A DNA stretch of 64,000 nt from Ruminococcus flavefaciens AE3010 (GCF_000526795.1 NZ_JAGT01000001.1:1945001-2009000); one strand, 5' to 3'; shown: positions 35,966 through 44,742, counted from the first letter of the stretch. The notes: generated from the sequence alone by a model not told the origin. A program made the numbers and translations.

Positions 35966-36058
35966 ATGTTGTGCCGTAAGCGAAAGCAGATCAACGTTAT
36001 CGTACAGAGTCAGCAAGCTTGCGAGCGACAACGTGGTCAGGCGGCGCGGACACCGCGC
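35966..36058 (+). other. Conserved 90-bp intergenic element, copy 1
   Basis: Aligns without gaps to 49743-49835: GTGCCGTAAGCGA, AACGTT 16 bases after the start of GTAAGCGA, and a 36-bp block from GAGCG at 36023 to CCGCGC at 36058 (29 of 36 identical by eye). Both end in a GCGCGG-NNN-CCGCGC hairpin with different loops. In copy 2 it occupies a 5' UTR. Here no gene follows on the same strand; it may be a small RNA or a remnant. Confidence 0.45.
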
Positions 36059-36140
36059 TATTAACAATAGTATTATTCCGAATTTGTACGTTTAGTCCGT
36101 TAATTGTAAACATTTTATGAAATTCAACGTATTCACATTG

Positions 36141-36175
36141 AAAAAAGCTCCTTTCCGCCCTATGGGTGAAAGGAG
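36141..36175 (-). terminator. Terminator of the 36278 gene
   Basis: Reverse strand CTCCTTTC / GAAAGGAG with a 12-nt loop, then CTTTTTT. Confidence 0.75.
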
Positions 36176-36277
36176 TTGTAAACATAGAAAAAACAGGACT
36201 TTACAACATGACAAAGACAGAGAATGTTCAGACTTTCATTTCTCCACCTTTATTTCTGAAAACATCGGATAGTTGCT

Positions 36278-37816
36278 TTATTGATCCTCTACCGATTCTT
36301 CAGCATCTGTTCCATAATAAGCTGCCATCCAGTCTGTGCGATAAGATGATGAAACGAGGTATGATTCTCCCGGAACGAACCTGTTTGGGTTTATATCAGG
36401 ATAATGTAAATATGCTAGCTCAATTTTATTTGATCTTATAAGACTGATATGCTGCTGCTCATATACCCGATAATCGTCACTCCACTTTTTGTATTTATAC
36501 AGATCAGAACAAAGAAGAACACAAAGTACCATTATCGTCGTCGGCAGTAACTTTCCATAGATTTTATTTGTTTTTTCCTTGACTGTCTCTATCTTTTCAT
36601 TCAGCTTATCATTATTCTTTTTCATGAGAAGAAGCACTATTGCAGAGCCTAAGATCATCAGAACGCCGATAGCTATACTGAGCGGAGCAGAGAAAGACGG
36701 AAAAAATATGAAAGCAACACCTTCTACCATAATGGCAATAACACATATGTGAAGCAAGATCGGAAATAGTAAGCTGAAACGTTTATAAATACTTACGCAG
36801 GAGCAAATTGCAGTTGAAATTATGAGGAGCTCTGTAAAATAGAGTGCTCTTTCCGAACAAATACCAGCCAAACTTAGTGCAATTACATTGCTCAATCCTA
36901 CAAGATACGGTATATATATACGCAGCTTATTTTTCCATGAAATTGTCTTATCACCAAAGTAACAAGCCAGCATATCGAAGAAAATCAGCAAATTTAATAT
37001 AATACACTTTTTGCTCAAATACAATACATTTATTTCCGACACTGAAAAGATAAATTGAACACTTATTTTGATCTGTTCTATCTCCTCACTCCGAACACGA
37101 TTTCCCGGTGCAAGAACGACAAAACAGATCCCTGGGATCAATACCAGCAAATATATAAATAAAAAGAAATATTGTTTTTTGGGTAAGAAAGGCATAAACA
37201 AGATAATAGCAACAGCAAGCATACCACCTGTTGTTTCATTTGTTGCTGCCGAAAACATGAACAATGGAATAATACATATTTTCTCCAAAAATGAAGCTTT
37301 ATCGTATCTGCAAATAAGCCAGCTTATGCAGCCAAGAAACGGGACTGCCATCCACATATAGTTTATCGAACCCGATAACCACAGAACATTATCGCCAAAT
37401 GCGAAACAGAAAAAAAATGTCATCAATGTAATGATTGGATACAGCCATTTGTTTTTTGAACCCGAAAGTTCTCTTGTAATTCGATATAAAAACCAGCATA
37501 AAAAAGGATACATCAGTGAATTGCATACATTATAGATATTCTTGTTAACAGTCAAAAAGCAATAGGTAAGAAAATGTGGGATCACTCTTCCACCGCTGAG
37601 ATTATAATAGTTTTGCATAGAAGTAATAATATCCCCTAATGAACGGACACGTTGCGTATTATTGTGAGGGTAAAAAGCATCCCAAACGAAAAAAAAGTGC
37701 CAATCATCTGAAATGTATGGACATAACATACTGTATATAAAAATGATAACTACCGTAAAAAAAGCAGTTACAGCATAAACATATATATTTTTTCCTGACT
37801 TATAATCAATCTGCAT
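36278..37816 (-). CDS. AT-rich polytopic membrane protein (DUF6056-like)
   Basis: A 512-residue protein with about eleven membrane segments; ATG after GGGAGGAAAA. The N-terminal motif ISDDWHFFF and GGRVIPHF near 75 resemble DUF6056-type proteins, a GT-C-like group often near surface-polysaccharide genes. Ends with a soluble tail. The coding DNA is clearly richer in A and T than its neighbours (many AAA, ATA and TTT codons), which suggests transfer from another source. It stands alone between glgA and the GH16 enzyme, with its own terminator. The sugar or lipid substrate is unknown. Confidence 0.7.
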   Translation of the reverse strand: MQIDYKSGKNIYVYAVTAFFTVVIIFIYSMLCPYISDDWHFFFVWDAFYPHNNTQRVRSLGDIITSMQNYYNLSGGRVIPHFLTYCFLTVNKNIYNVCNSLMYPFLCWFLYRITRELSGSKNKWLYPIITLMTFFFCFAFGDNVLWLSGSINYMWMAVPFLGCISWLICRYDKASFLEKICIIPLFMFSAATNETTGGMLAVAIILFMPFLPKKQYFFLFIYLLVLIPGICFVVLAPGNRVRSEEIEQIKISVQFIFSVSEINVLYLSKKCIILNLLIFFDMLACYFGDKTISWKNKLRIYIPYLVGLSNVIALSLAGICSERALYFTELLIISTAICSCVSIYKRFSLLFPILLHICVIAIMVEGVAFIFFPSFSAPLSIAIGVLMILGSAIVLLLMKKNNDKLNEKIETVKEKTNKIYGKLLPTTIMVLCVLLCSDLYKYKKWSDDYRVYEQQHISLIRSNKIELAYLHYPDINPNRFVPGESYLVSSSYRTDWMAAYYGTDAEESVEDQ

Positions 37817-38217
37817 AAGTTTTCCTCCCGTTAAAAGAACAGATTATTTCTTTATCTTATTCTCAAATGCCTATTATGAGACTGACAAATTGTACACAAG
37901 CAAAAACAGCATGGATTTATTAAAAATTTGTTTACTGTCATAATTATTTTAAATCATTTCAGTCAAAATGTCAAGTATAGCCAAAAAACAATAACGCTGC
38001 GCACCTTACTTTGTGACAAAATCCAACAGCAATCACAAGAAAAGCTATTTTAAGATTCAAGTTTTTTTACCAGACTTAACGCAAAAATGGATCCCCTACA
38101 AACGGAAAATCCAGTTTTCATCGTGACCTACGGGCGCCGAAACGGCGCCCTGCAGATCTAATCACTATGCACTAATAACTGATCACTCGCGGGCAGATAA
38201 TATCCGCCCCTACACTG
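37817..38217. repeat. Intergenic gap with hairpin repeats at its left end
   Basis: The first 300 bases upstream of the membrane protein are AT-rich and hold no gene I can support. From about 38126 there are GGGCGCCGAAACGGCGCCC and GGGCAGATAATATCCGCCC-CTACA hairpins with ACTAATAACTGATCACT words between them. Confidence 0.6.
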
Positions 38218-39642
38218 CTATGACCATTTTATATCGTACAGTGTTACCTCATGGGCGCCGAGGGCGGAAGCTCCGTCGATGTTTCCAAGCTGGAACTTTA
38301 TATCCGCCGACATATCCTGCCCGAATGTCACATCGAAGCTGTAGTGCTTCTTCTCGGGTGTAACCGTCAGCTTTTCATCAAGATAGCGAGTATAGGAGCT
38401 GTCCTCCACTGTGACCACCATGCTTCTCTCGGCTGTGGAGCTCACGTCGAATTCAAGGGTGTGCTTTTCCCCTGCTTTGACCTCTCTGCCGCGGAGCAGT
38501 CCCATTACTGCGTATTCCAGCTCTCCCGCATTTGTTATATTGACAGTGGTGCAGCCAGATTTATTGCTGACTGTGGCTTCTGCGCCCTCGATGTAATTAT
38601 CCAGAGTGAGGGAGCTCATCTCCGTGGGAGCAAAATCGCTGCCGTCCTTTTTGTATACGCGGACGTAGTCTATATCGAAGTTCTTGCTGCCGTCTGCGAA
38701 AATGCTGGGGTCTGCGTGAACTCCGTCGATGCCGTCAAAGGCTCCGCCAACTGCAAGGTTGAGTATGATATAGAAGTTCTGGTCAAAGGGCGCAGGGTAC
38801 TCAAAGCCCTCGGAATACCAGTCTGTCTGAGTGCTGTAGAGCTTACCGTCCACGTACCAGCGTATCTCGCCGCTTTCCCACTCTATGCTGTAGGTATGCC
38901 AGTTCTGAGTGCCGTCGCCGTCTGCGAAAAAGTAGTCCTTGGTGAGGTACTTGTTATTGGGCCATGCCCCGCCGAAATGTACAGTACCGCATATCTTTTC
39001 GGGGGTGCTGCCCCAGCCCTCCATAATGTCTATTTCACCCGATGAAGCCCAGCCGCCGTAGGCGCTGTCCTCGGGGAGCATCCATATTGCAGGCCACAGG
39101 GACTTGCCCGAGTCGCAGCGAGCCTTTACTTCTATTTTTCCGCCGCATACCGAGAACTTGTGCTGAGTGCTGAGTCTTGCGGAGGTATACTCGTAGCTGC
39201 CCTGCTTCTCGTCTGTCCAGTTCTCTTTCTTTGCGGCTATAGTGAGAACGCCGTCATTGACTGTGGTATTCTGTGAGGTGTAGAACTCCTGCTCGTTGTT
39301 GCCCCAGCCCCCTGTGACATAGTTGCCGCTGTCGTCCAGCTTCCAGTTGCCCAGCTCGTATGACCACTTCTCCATATCAAGGGCAGTGCCGTCAAATTCA
39401 TCGCTCCACAGGAGAGTATAGCCCTCCTCAGCAGGCCGTGCATCACCTTTGCCGAGAATAAAATCGCCGAGTCTTTTCAGCTCTGCGGCGGAAGCTCCGC
39501 CTTTGCGAGCCTCTACCATGTCGAATATATTCACAGCACCGTCGCTGTTGTAGTCCATATCTATGCTGCTGTCTGCATATACAGACGCGGGTATCGAAAG
39601 CAGCAGCACAGCAGCTGCCGCAAAAGAACATATCTTATTCAT
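38218..39642 (-). CDS. GH16 beta-glucanase with N-terminal half dockerin
   Basis: A 474-residue secreted glycoside hydrolase, family 16 (lichenase/laminarinase type). The ATG at 39642 (MNKICSFAAAAVLLLS) gives a clean signal peptide; the longer frame adds nine residues in front of it. The catalytic EIDIME is Glu203, Asp205 and Glu208 in the GH16 order, and WPAIWMLP and WHTYSIEW are family blocks. A C-terminal beta-sandwich (about 340-474) is probably a CBM. Residues 28-66 hold one dockerin Ca-binding repeat (DYNSDGAVNIFDMVEARK) and a second helix (LKRLGDFILGK) but no second Ca-loop, so the dockerin is half-length. It would cleave mixed-linkage or beta-1,3-glucans. Attachment to a cohesin is uncertain. 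Confidence 0.9.
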   Translation of the reverse strand: MNKICSFAAAAVLLLSIPASVYADSSIDMDYNSDGAVNIFDMVEARKGGASAAELKRLGDFILGKGDARPAEEGYTLLWSDEFDGTALDMEKWSYELGNWKLDDSGNYVTGGWGNNEQEFYTSQNTTVNDGVLTIAAKKENWTDEKQGSYEYTSARLSTQHKFSVCGGKIEVKARCDSGKSLWPAIWMLPEDSAYGGWASSGEIDIMEGWGSTPEKICGTVHFGGAWPNNKYLTKDYFFADGDGTQNWHTYSIEWESGEIRWYVDGKLYSTQTDWYSEGFEYPAPFDQNFYIILNLAVGGAFDGIDGVHADPSIFADGSKNFDIDYVRVYKKDGSDFAPTEMSSLTLDNYIEGAEATVSNKSGCTTVNITNAGELEYAVMGLLRGREVKAGEKHTLEFDVSSTAERSMVVTVEDSSYTRYLDEKLTVTPEKKHYSFDVTFGQDMSADIKFQLGNIDGASALGAHEVTLYDIKWS

Positions 39643-39675
39643 TGATATACCGACCTTTCCTGTTATCATGCCTTA

Positions 39676-39704
39676 ATTCTAACATTAATAAACGGCTGTG
39701 TCAA
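39676..39704 (-). promoter_or_regulatory. GH16 promoter
   Basis: Reverse strand TTGACA (39699-39704), 17 bp, TAGAAT (39676-39681), with TGT before the -10. Confidence 0.75.
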
Positions 39705-39796
39705 GGAAAAGCAGGCTTTTTTCTGTGCAAATGAACTACTTTTGCTTGTATTGTAGCAGGAAATGATTACATTTCGATAACTTTTCACCGAATTGC

Positions 39797-39825
39797 TTGC
39801 AATATGGGAACATACGTGATATAAT
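39797..39825 (+). promoter_or_regulatory. Lipoprotein promoter
   Basis: TTGCAA (39797-39802), 17 bp, TATAAT (39820-39825), with TGA before the -10. Confidence 0.75.
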
Positions 39826-39832
39826 GTGTAAT

Positions 39833-39914
39833 GTCAGTGCTTGGAAAGCTCTGACAGGGGTGAAGGATAATCGTATACATCATATATCGCTGTTCACCTT
39901 GTGTGTACAGCACT
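39833..39914 (+). promoter_or_regulatory. Structured 5' UTR of lipoprotein gene
   Basis: Possible stems: AGTGCT (39836-39841) with AGCACT (39909-39914), and GGTGAA (39859-39864) with TTCACC (39893-39898). An alternative GTCAG (39833-39837) with CTGAC (39851-39855) excludes the first. It ends 12 bp before the GGAGG site. It matches no riboswitch that I know. Confidence 0.4.
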
Positions 39915-39933
39915 CACTTTCATGGAGGTTTTT

Positions 39934-40596
39934 ATGAAAAAGGTTATTACATCTATAACAGTATGCTCACTGGCAGTATGTGCACTCGCTTCATGCGGAA
40001 GCTCCGCAAAGAGCGGCGAAAAGATCATAGGCAAATGGGCTATGAGCGATCTCAGCAATGCAGGCGCAGGTGTTGAGGGCGGCGGCATCATTTTCTCAGA
40101 CAACGGCAAGGGCTCTGTATATCTTGATACATCAAGTCTGCTCCATTTCAGCGATGACGGACTTGTCGTAAGCGAGACTACTCTCTCAAAGGACTATATC
40201 AAGGAGAGCGGAGATACTCTTACAGTTGACGTTATGGGAAATGAAATGATCGGTCTCACAAAGCTTGAGAGCAAAACAGGCTACGACGGAAAGTATTCTC
40301 TGAAGAGCGGTATCCTCTACGACAGCATCGTTCAGGGTATGGAGAATCAGGGCGGTTCTTCCTTCAATAAGGACGACCTTGACATCACTATCGACTTTGA
40401 CGGTTCTAAGAGCGAGGTCGTATTCAACGATCTCTTTACTTACACAACAAGCGGCAAGAAGCTTACAGTTTCAGGCTTCTCAGGCTTCCTCGACGGCGGT
40501 GACGGCAAAGAGGCAAAGGCTGAATTCAAGGTAGACGGCGACACACTTGAACTCAAGGACGCAAAGTCTACAGAGACTCTTACAAGAGTTAAGTAA
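39934..40596 (+). CDS. Lipoprotein, unknown
   Basis: A 220-residue lipoprotein; ATG at 39934 after GGAGG. The signal sequence ends in a lipobox LASC with Cys21 as the lipidated residue. The rest is a beta-rich soluble domain (GKWAMSDLSNAG..., repeated short strands and KLTVSGF near 175), similar in style to clostridial lipoproteins of the DUF5640 type that open with a GKW motif. It would sit outside the membrane. Role unknown. Confidence 0.8.
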   Translation: MKKVITSITVCSLAVCALASCGSSAKSGEKIIGKWAMSDLSNAGAGVEGGGIIFSDNGKGSVYLDTSSLLHFSDDGLVVSETTLSKDYIKESGDTLTVDVMGNEMIGLTKLESKTGYDGKYSLKSGILYDSIVQGMENQGGSSFNKDDLDITIDFDGSKSEVVFNDLFTYTTSGKKLTVSGFSGFLDGGDGKEAKAEFKVDGDTLELKDAKSTETLTRVK

Positions 40597-40620
40597 GCAT
40601 AAACCGATATAAAAATATAA

Positions 40621-40668
40621 GCCATAATATCTCTGAGCACATTCAGCTGATATTATGGCTTTTGTTTT
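40621..40668 (+). terminator. Rho-independent terminator
   Basis: GCCATAATATC / GATATTATGGC stem, 17-nt loop, TTTTGTTTTT. Confidence 0.85.
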
Positions 40669-40945
40669 TAGTAAGTAGTGAGTAGAAAGTAGAGAGTAGT
40701 AGGGGCGATGCCTGCATCGCCCCGCGGTTTGTGCTTATTATGTCGGGCTGATGTGGGCATCAGCCCCTGTTAGGAGATTATCCGCCCGAGCTGTTAGCCT
40801 TTAGCCATTAGCTGTTAGCTTGTAGGGGCGCACACTGTGCGCCCGCAAATGCATAACATCAATCATGACACGGGCGAACACTGTTCGCCCCTACAATTCT
40901 ACTTTCTACTTTCTACTCACTACGCACTACTCACTTAAAAGAGAA
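40669..40945. repeat. Hairpin-cassette and word repeats
   Basis: AGTAGTGAGTAGAAAGTAG words flank GTAGGGGCGATGCCTGCATCGCCCC, TTAGC words, TGTAGGGGCGCACACTGTGC and GGGCGAACACTGTTCGCCC-CTACA. The right end is the reverse complement of the left words. No gene is seen. Confidence 0.8.
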
Positions 40946-40975
40946 ACGGCGCTCCCGAAACAACGGAAGCGCCGT
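40946..40975 (-). terminator. serCA operon terminator
   Basis: Reverse strand ACGGCGCTTCCG / CGGGAGCGCCGT with one mismatch, then TTCTCTTTT. Confidence 0.75.
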
Positions 40976-40994
40976 AATTATTTATGATTGTATC

Positions 40995-42155
40995 TTATCT
41001 GATAACTCTTACTCTGATAACGCCGTCAACTGCGTTGATCTTGCCCTCAACTGCAGGAGGTACATCGCTTGTAACGTCGAGCATTGTGTAAGCAAAATCC
41101 TTCTTGGAAGCGTTTACCATGTTCTCGATGTTGATGCCCTCGTTGCCTACTACTGATGTGATAGAAGCAATAGTTGTAGGAACGTTCTTGTGGATAATGC
41201 AAACCTTTGTGCCTACTGCGTTCATTGAAGCGTTAGGAAGGTTTACACTGTTCTTGATGTTGCCGTTCTCGAGGTACTCGATAAGCTCCTCGGCAGCCAT
41301 AACAGCACAGTTGTCCTCGCTCTCGGGAGTAGAAGCTCCGAGGTGAGGGAGAACGATAACGTCCTCAACGCCGAGAACTACATCGTCAGCAAAGTCTGTA
41401 ACGTACTTAGCTACCTTGCCCTCAGCGATAGCCTTTACAACAGCCTCGCTGTTGATGAGCTCGCCTCTTGCTAAGTTGATAAGACGAACGCCGTCCTTCA
41501 TCATAGCGATCTGCTCAGCATCGATAGTGTTCTTTGTCTGAGGAGTGTAAGGCATATGAATCGTTATGTAGTCGCTGTTAGCGTAGATATCGTTGATATC
41601 TGTAACGATCTTTACAGAAGGCTCAAGGTGGAGAGCAGCGCCGACTGAAAGGAATGGGTCATAGCCGATTACCTTCATGCCGAGAGACTCAGCAGCGTTA
41701 GCGATCTTGCCGCCGATAGCGCCGAGACCGATGATACCGAGAGTCTTGCCTGCGATCTCAGGACCTGCGAACTTGGACTTGCCGCCCTCAACAGTCTTGG
41801 GAGCATCAGGTGTGCCCTTCAGTGAAGCAGCCCATGAAGCAGCCTCAACGATCTTTCTTGAAGCAAGGAGAAGTGCGCAGATAGCAAGCTCCTTAACAGC
41901 GTTTGAGTTAGCGCCCGGAGTATTGAATACGCAGATACCCTCCTGTGCGCAGCGCTCAACAGGGATATTGTTTACGCCTGCGCCTGCACGAGCGATAGCG
42001 AGGAGATTGTCGCCGAACTGCATGTCGTGCATCTTAGCCGAACGAACCATGATAGCGTCGGGATTAGCTACCTCGTCTGCTACTGAGTACTTGCTCTTGT
42101 CAAAAATATCTGTGCCGATAGCTGATATCTTGTTTAATGTCTGGATCTTGTACAT
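40995..42155 (-). CDS. serA: D-3-phosphoglycerate dehydrogenase
   Basis: A 386-residue NAD-dependent enzyme, first step of serine synthesis. LGIIGLGAIGGKIAN near 140 binds NAD; NLARGE near 230 and LPHLGAST near 270 hold the catalytic Arg and His. The C-terminal ACT domain (about 315-386) is the short type without the intervening domain of the longest forms, and probably gives serine feedback control. ATG at 42155 follows GGAAAGAGG, 71 bp after serC in the same operon. No serB is seen. Confidence 0.95.
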   Translation of the reverse strand: MYKIQTLNKISAIGTDIFDKSKYSVADEVANPDAIMVRSAKMHDMQFGDNLLAIARAGAGVNNIPVERCAQEGICVFNTPGANSNAVKELAICALLLASRKIVEAASWAASLKGTPDAPKTVEGGKSKFAGPEIAGKTLGIIGLGAIGGKIANAAESLGMKVIGYDPFLSVGAALHLEPSVKIVTDINDIYANSDYITIHMPYTPQTKNTIDAEQIAMMKDGVRLINLARGELINSEAVVKAIAEGKVAKYVTDFADDVVLGVEDVIVLPHLGASTPESEDNCAVMAAEELIEYLENGNIKNSVNLPNASMNAVGTKVCIIHKNVPTTIASITSVVGNEGINIENMVNASKKDFAYTMLDVTSDVPPAVEGKINAVDGVIRVRVIR

Positions 42156-42226
42156 TTCAGTAAACCTCTTTCCTATTTATTAGAGCTTAAAGCTTTGAAA
42201 CAATTCCGAATTCAGAATTTGAAATG

Positions 42227-43312
42227 TCAGGAGTTTTCTTCCTCGAACTTCTTCATGAAAGCAACCAGCTTCTCAACGCCCTCGATAGGCATAGCGTTGT
42301 AGATAGAAGCTCTCATACCGCCAACAGTTCTGTGGCCCTTGAGGTTCTCAAAGCCTGCTGCCTTTGACTCGGCAACGAACTTCTTGTCAAGCTCCTCATT
42401 GCCTGTGATGAAAGGAACGTTCATGAGTGAGCGGTCCTTCTTCTCAACTGTGCCTTTGAACATCTTGCTGCTGTCGAGGAAATCATAGAGGATCTTAGCC
42501 TTCTTCTCGTTGTGAGCCTTCATAGCCTCGAGACCGCCCATCTTCTTGATCCACTTGAATACCTTGCCGCAAACATAGATGCCGTAGCATGGAGGTGTGT
42601 TGTAGAGAGACTCGTTATCAGACTGGATCTTCCAGTCCATCATTGTAGGAGTGCACTTGAGTGCGGGACCGTCAGCGATGAGGTCCTCACGAACGATGAT
42701 GATCTGAACGCCTGAAGGACCAACGTTCTTCTGAACGCCGCCGTAGATAACGCCGTACTTAGTTACGTCAACAGGCTCTGAGAGGAAGCATGAGCTTACG
42801 TCAGCAACAAGCTCGTGACCCTTTGTGTTGGGGAGCTCCCAGAACTTTGTACCGTAGATAGTGTTGTTCTCGCAGATGTAAACGTAGTCAACATCGTCGG
42901 GAATATCAAGGTCTGAGCAATCAGGGATATAAGAGAAGGTCTTGTCAGCAGAAGAAGCTACCTTAACTACCTCGCCGTACTTCTCAGCTTCCTGTGCAGC
43001 CTTCTTAGCCCACTGACCTGTGATGATATAAGCAGCCTTGCCCTTCTTCATAAGGTTCATGGGAACGCCTGCGAAAACAAGAGAAGCGCCGCCCTGTACG
43101 AAGATGACCTTGTAGTTGTCGGGGATATTCATAAGGTCGCGGAGATCCTTCTCTGCTTCCTTGATTATCTCATCATAAACCTTTGAACGGTGAGACATCT
43201 CCATTACGGACATACCGCAGCCCTTGTAGTCCATCATTTCCTCTGCGCATTCCTTGAGAACTTCCTCGGGAAGAACAGCAGGACCTGCACTGAAGTTATA
43301 AACTCTGCTCAT
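42227..43312 (-). CDS. serC: Phosphoserine aminotransferase
   Basis: A 361-residue PLP enzyme converting 3-phosphohydroxypyruvate to phosphoserine. The ATG at 43312 (MSRVYNFSAGPAVLPEEV) follows GGAGG. The PLP lysine is in YGGVQKNVGP near 195, and RSLMNVPF and RASIYNAMP near the end are family blocks. First gene of the serC-serA operon, driven by a strong promoter at 43371-43399. Confidence 0.96.
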   Translation of the reverse strand: MSRVYNFSAGPAVLPEEVLKECAEEMMDYKGCGMSVMEMSHRSKVYDEIIKEAEKDLRDLMNIPDNYKVIFVQGGASLVFAGVPMNLMKKGKAAYIITGQWAKKAAQEAEKYGEVVKVASSADKTFSYIPDCSDLDIPDDVDYVYICENNTIYGTKFWELPNTKGHELVADVSSCFLSEPVDVTKYGVIYGGVQKNVGPSGVQIIIVREDLIADGPALKCTPTMMDWKIQSDNESLYNTPPCYGIYVCGKVFKWIKKMGGLEAMKAHNEKKAKILYDFLDSSKMFKGTVEKKDRSLMNVPFITGNEELDKKFVAESKAAGFENLKGHRTVGGMRASIYNAMPIEGVEKLVAFMKKFEEENS

Positions 43313-43370
43313 GTTAAAAACCTCCAAGTTAATATATTATAAAATAAGTAGTATTTGCAATACAATATAA

Positions 43371-43399
43371 ATTATACTCCTTTGGACAAAATAAGTCAA
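43371..43399 (-). promoter_or_regulatory. serCA promoter
   Basis: Reverse strand TTGACT (43394-43399), 17 bp, TATAAT (43371-43376). Confidence 0.8.
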
Positions 43400-43498
43400 T
43401 ATATAAAAGCGAAATTTTTAAGGTTTGTGAAATATTCGTCAAAAGCCATAAAAATAGGTAGGACAAATTCATTTTTAGTAGATTATGGCGGATTTTTG

Positions 43499-43525
43499 CA
43501 AAAAAAGGACGGCATATAGCCGTCC
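43499..43525 (-). terminator. Terminator of the 43537 gene
   Basis: Reverse strand GGACGGC-TATAT-GCCGTCC followed by T7. Confidence 0.9.
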
Positions 43526-43536
43526 CTGATAATATG

Positions 43537-44742
43537 TTAATGATTTTTCATATAATCTGCAAAGGAATCTGTTCTGCCTGTCTGTGTGTACGCATAGTAA
43601 GAGAGAACATATGAAGCGTCAACAGCGTTTACCTTTCCGTCGTTATTAACGTCGCAGCAAGCAAGCTCGTCTTTTGTAGGCTGAGTTTTGTTTGTAGCGA
43701 GCTTTGCATAGACATTAAGGACGTCTGAAGCATCGATAGCGTTAATCTTGCCGTCGCTGTTGGGATCGCCCTTTGAAGGCTTGCCTGTTGTTGCGGGCGT
43801 TGTGCCTTCATTGCTTTTTACTGTATAATAATAAAATAATGTGTTGGAGAGGAGTTTATTTGTAACATCTTTGCCGTTGAGATCAATGGCTTTTTTTATG
43901 GTTATCTTACATTCGTGATTTCCAACAGCTGAATCATCGGGTATCTTTATCTTAACTGTCGGATAGAAGAAATAACCGCCTTGACTCTGCGGCTCAGCTG
44001 ACAATTTCTTTTCAAGTATCACAGCTTTGGGGTCATCAAGCTCCACGTCATAGTCAAATTCCTTGAAATAATGATCTTTGCCGTTGATATTGCCTGTTAC
44101 ATAATATCCTTTGTCGGTCAGCAGTCTTTCGTTATATGCAAGGCCTGCGGTGGTGCCGCCTCCTCTGCTTATACTCATCATGGTCATGTTTACTATTTCA
44201 ACTTCGGGATCGGGTCTTCCCGTATCATTACCGTTTTTGTCCAGTATGGAATATTTGCCGTTATATGTAACGAATTTAGACGTAACGTCTTTGCCGTTTT
44301 TATCAATAGCTTTTGTTACAACGATCTTAAAGCCGTATTCGCGCAAAGGAGTGTTTTCGGGGAATTTCAGCTTTGCCTGAACAGAATAGAAGTCTCCTAA
44401 ATTGCAGAGTTCTTTCTTCTGTACGACAACATTTTTATCATCAAATACGAAGTCGTATTCAAATTCCTTGATCTGTTCACGGAATTTAAGGAGCTTTGCA
44501 GATGTTCCGCGGTCATCGTACAGTTCAATGCTGAAAATGAAGGAGTTATTGTCGCTTCCCTGTTTAAATTCGTAGTAATCGTTTTTTGAAAAAATTCCTT
44601 TAAGGTTCAAGTCCGCGGCGGTTGTAGCTGCTGCTGCGTTAGCCGCAAAAAAACTGCCTGCGGAGTTATCCGGTGTATAATTCATCGAGCCGCCGACAAG
44701 TATTATAGCCATAGCAGCGGCTAAAAGCTTAGTCATTCTCAT
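43537..44742 (-). CDS. Secreted dockerin protein with two tandem unknown domains
   Basis: A 401-residue secreted protein with ATG after AAGGAGGAT. Signal peptide to about residue 37. Two related domains of about 100 residues follow (roughly 60-170 and 215-312): both contain KEFEYDF/KEFDYDV, a DDK/DDPKAV segment, TKAIDKNGKDVTSK / KKAIDLNGKDVTNK and a final tyrosine strand, so they are a tandem duplication. A short Thr linker leads to a C-terminal dockerin (SDGKINAIDASDVLNVY and NDGKVNAVDASYVLSYY). I do not recognise the repeated domain; cohesin-like or Ig-like folds are possible. It is probably a non-catalytic cellulosome component. Terminator and promoter are its own. Confidence 0.85.
   Translation of the reverse strand: MRMTKLLAAAMAIILVGGSMNYTPDNSAGSFFAANAAAATTAADLNLKGIFSKNDYYEFKQGSDNNSFIFSIELYDDRGTSAKLLKFREQIKEFEYDFVFDDKNVVVQKKELCNLGDFYSVQAKLKFPENTPLREYGFKIVVTKAIDKNGKDVTSKFVTYNGKYSILDKNGNDTGRPDPEVEIVNMTMMSISRGGGTTAGLAYNERLLTDKGYYVTGNINGKDHYFKEFDYDVELDDPKAVILEKKLSAEPQSQGGYFFYPTVKIKIPDDSAVGNHECKITIKKAIDLNGKDVTNKLLSNTLFYYYTVKSNEGTTPATTGKPSKGDPNSDGKINAIDASDVLNVYAKLATNKTQPTKDELACCDVNNDGKVNAVDASYVLSYYAYTQTGRTDSFADYMKNH

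Noticed and set aside
36166..36441. 91-codon plus-strand open frame near 36.2 kb
   Set aside because: It overlaps the 3' end of the membrane protein on the other strand and begins inside that gene's terminator, with no sensible protein features.
40669..40945. Repeats that could be mistaken for a CRISPR array
   Set aside because: Repeat words are 7-20 bp, directly adjacent or palindromic, with no regular unique spacers and no cas genes.
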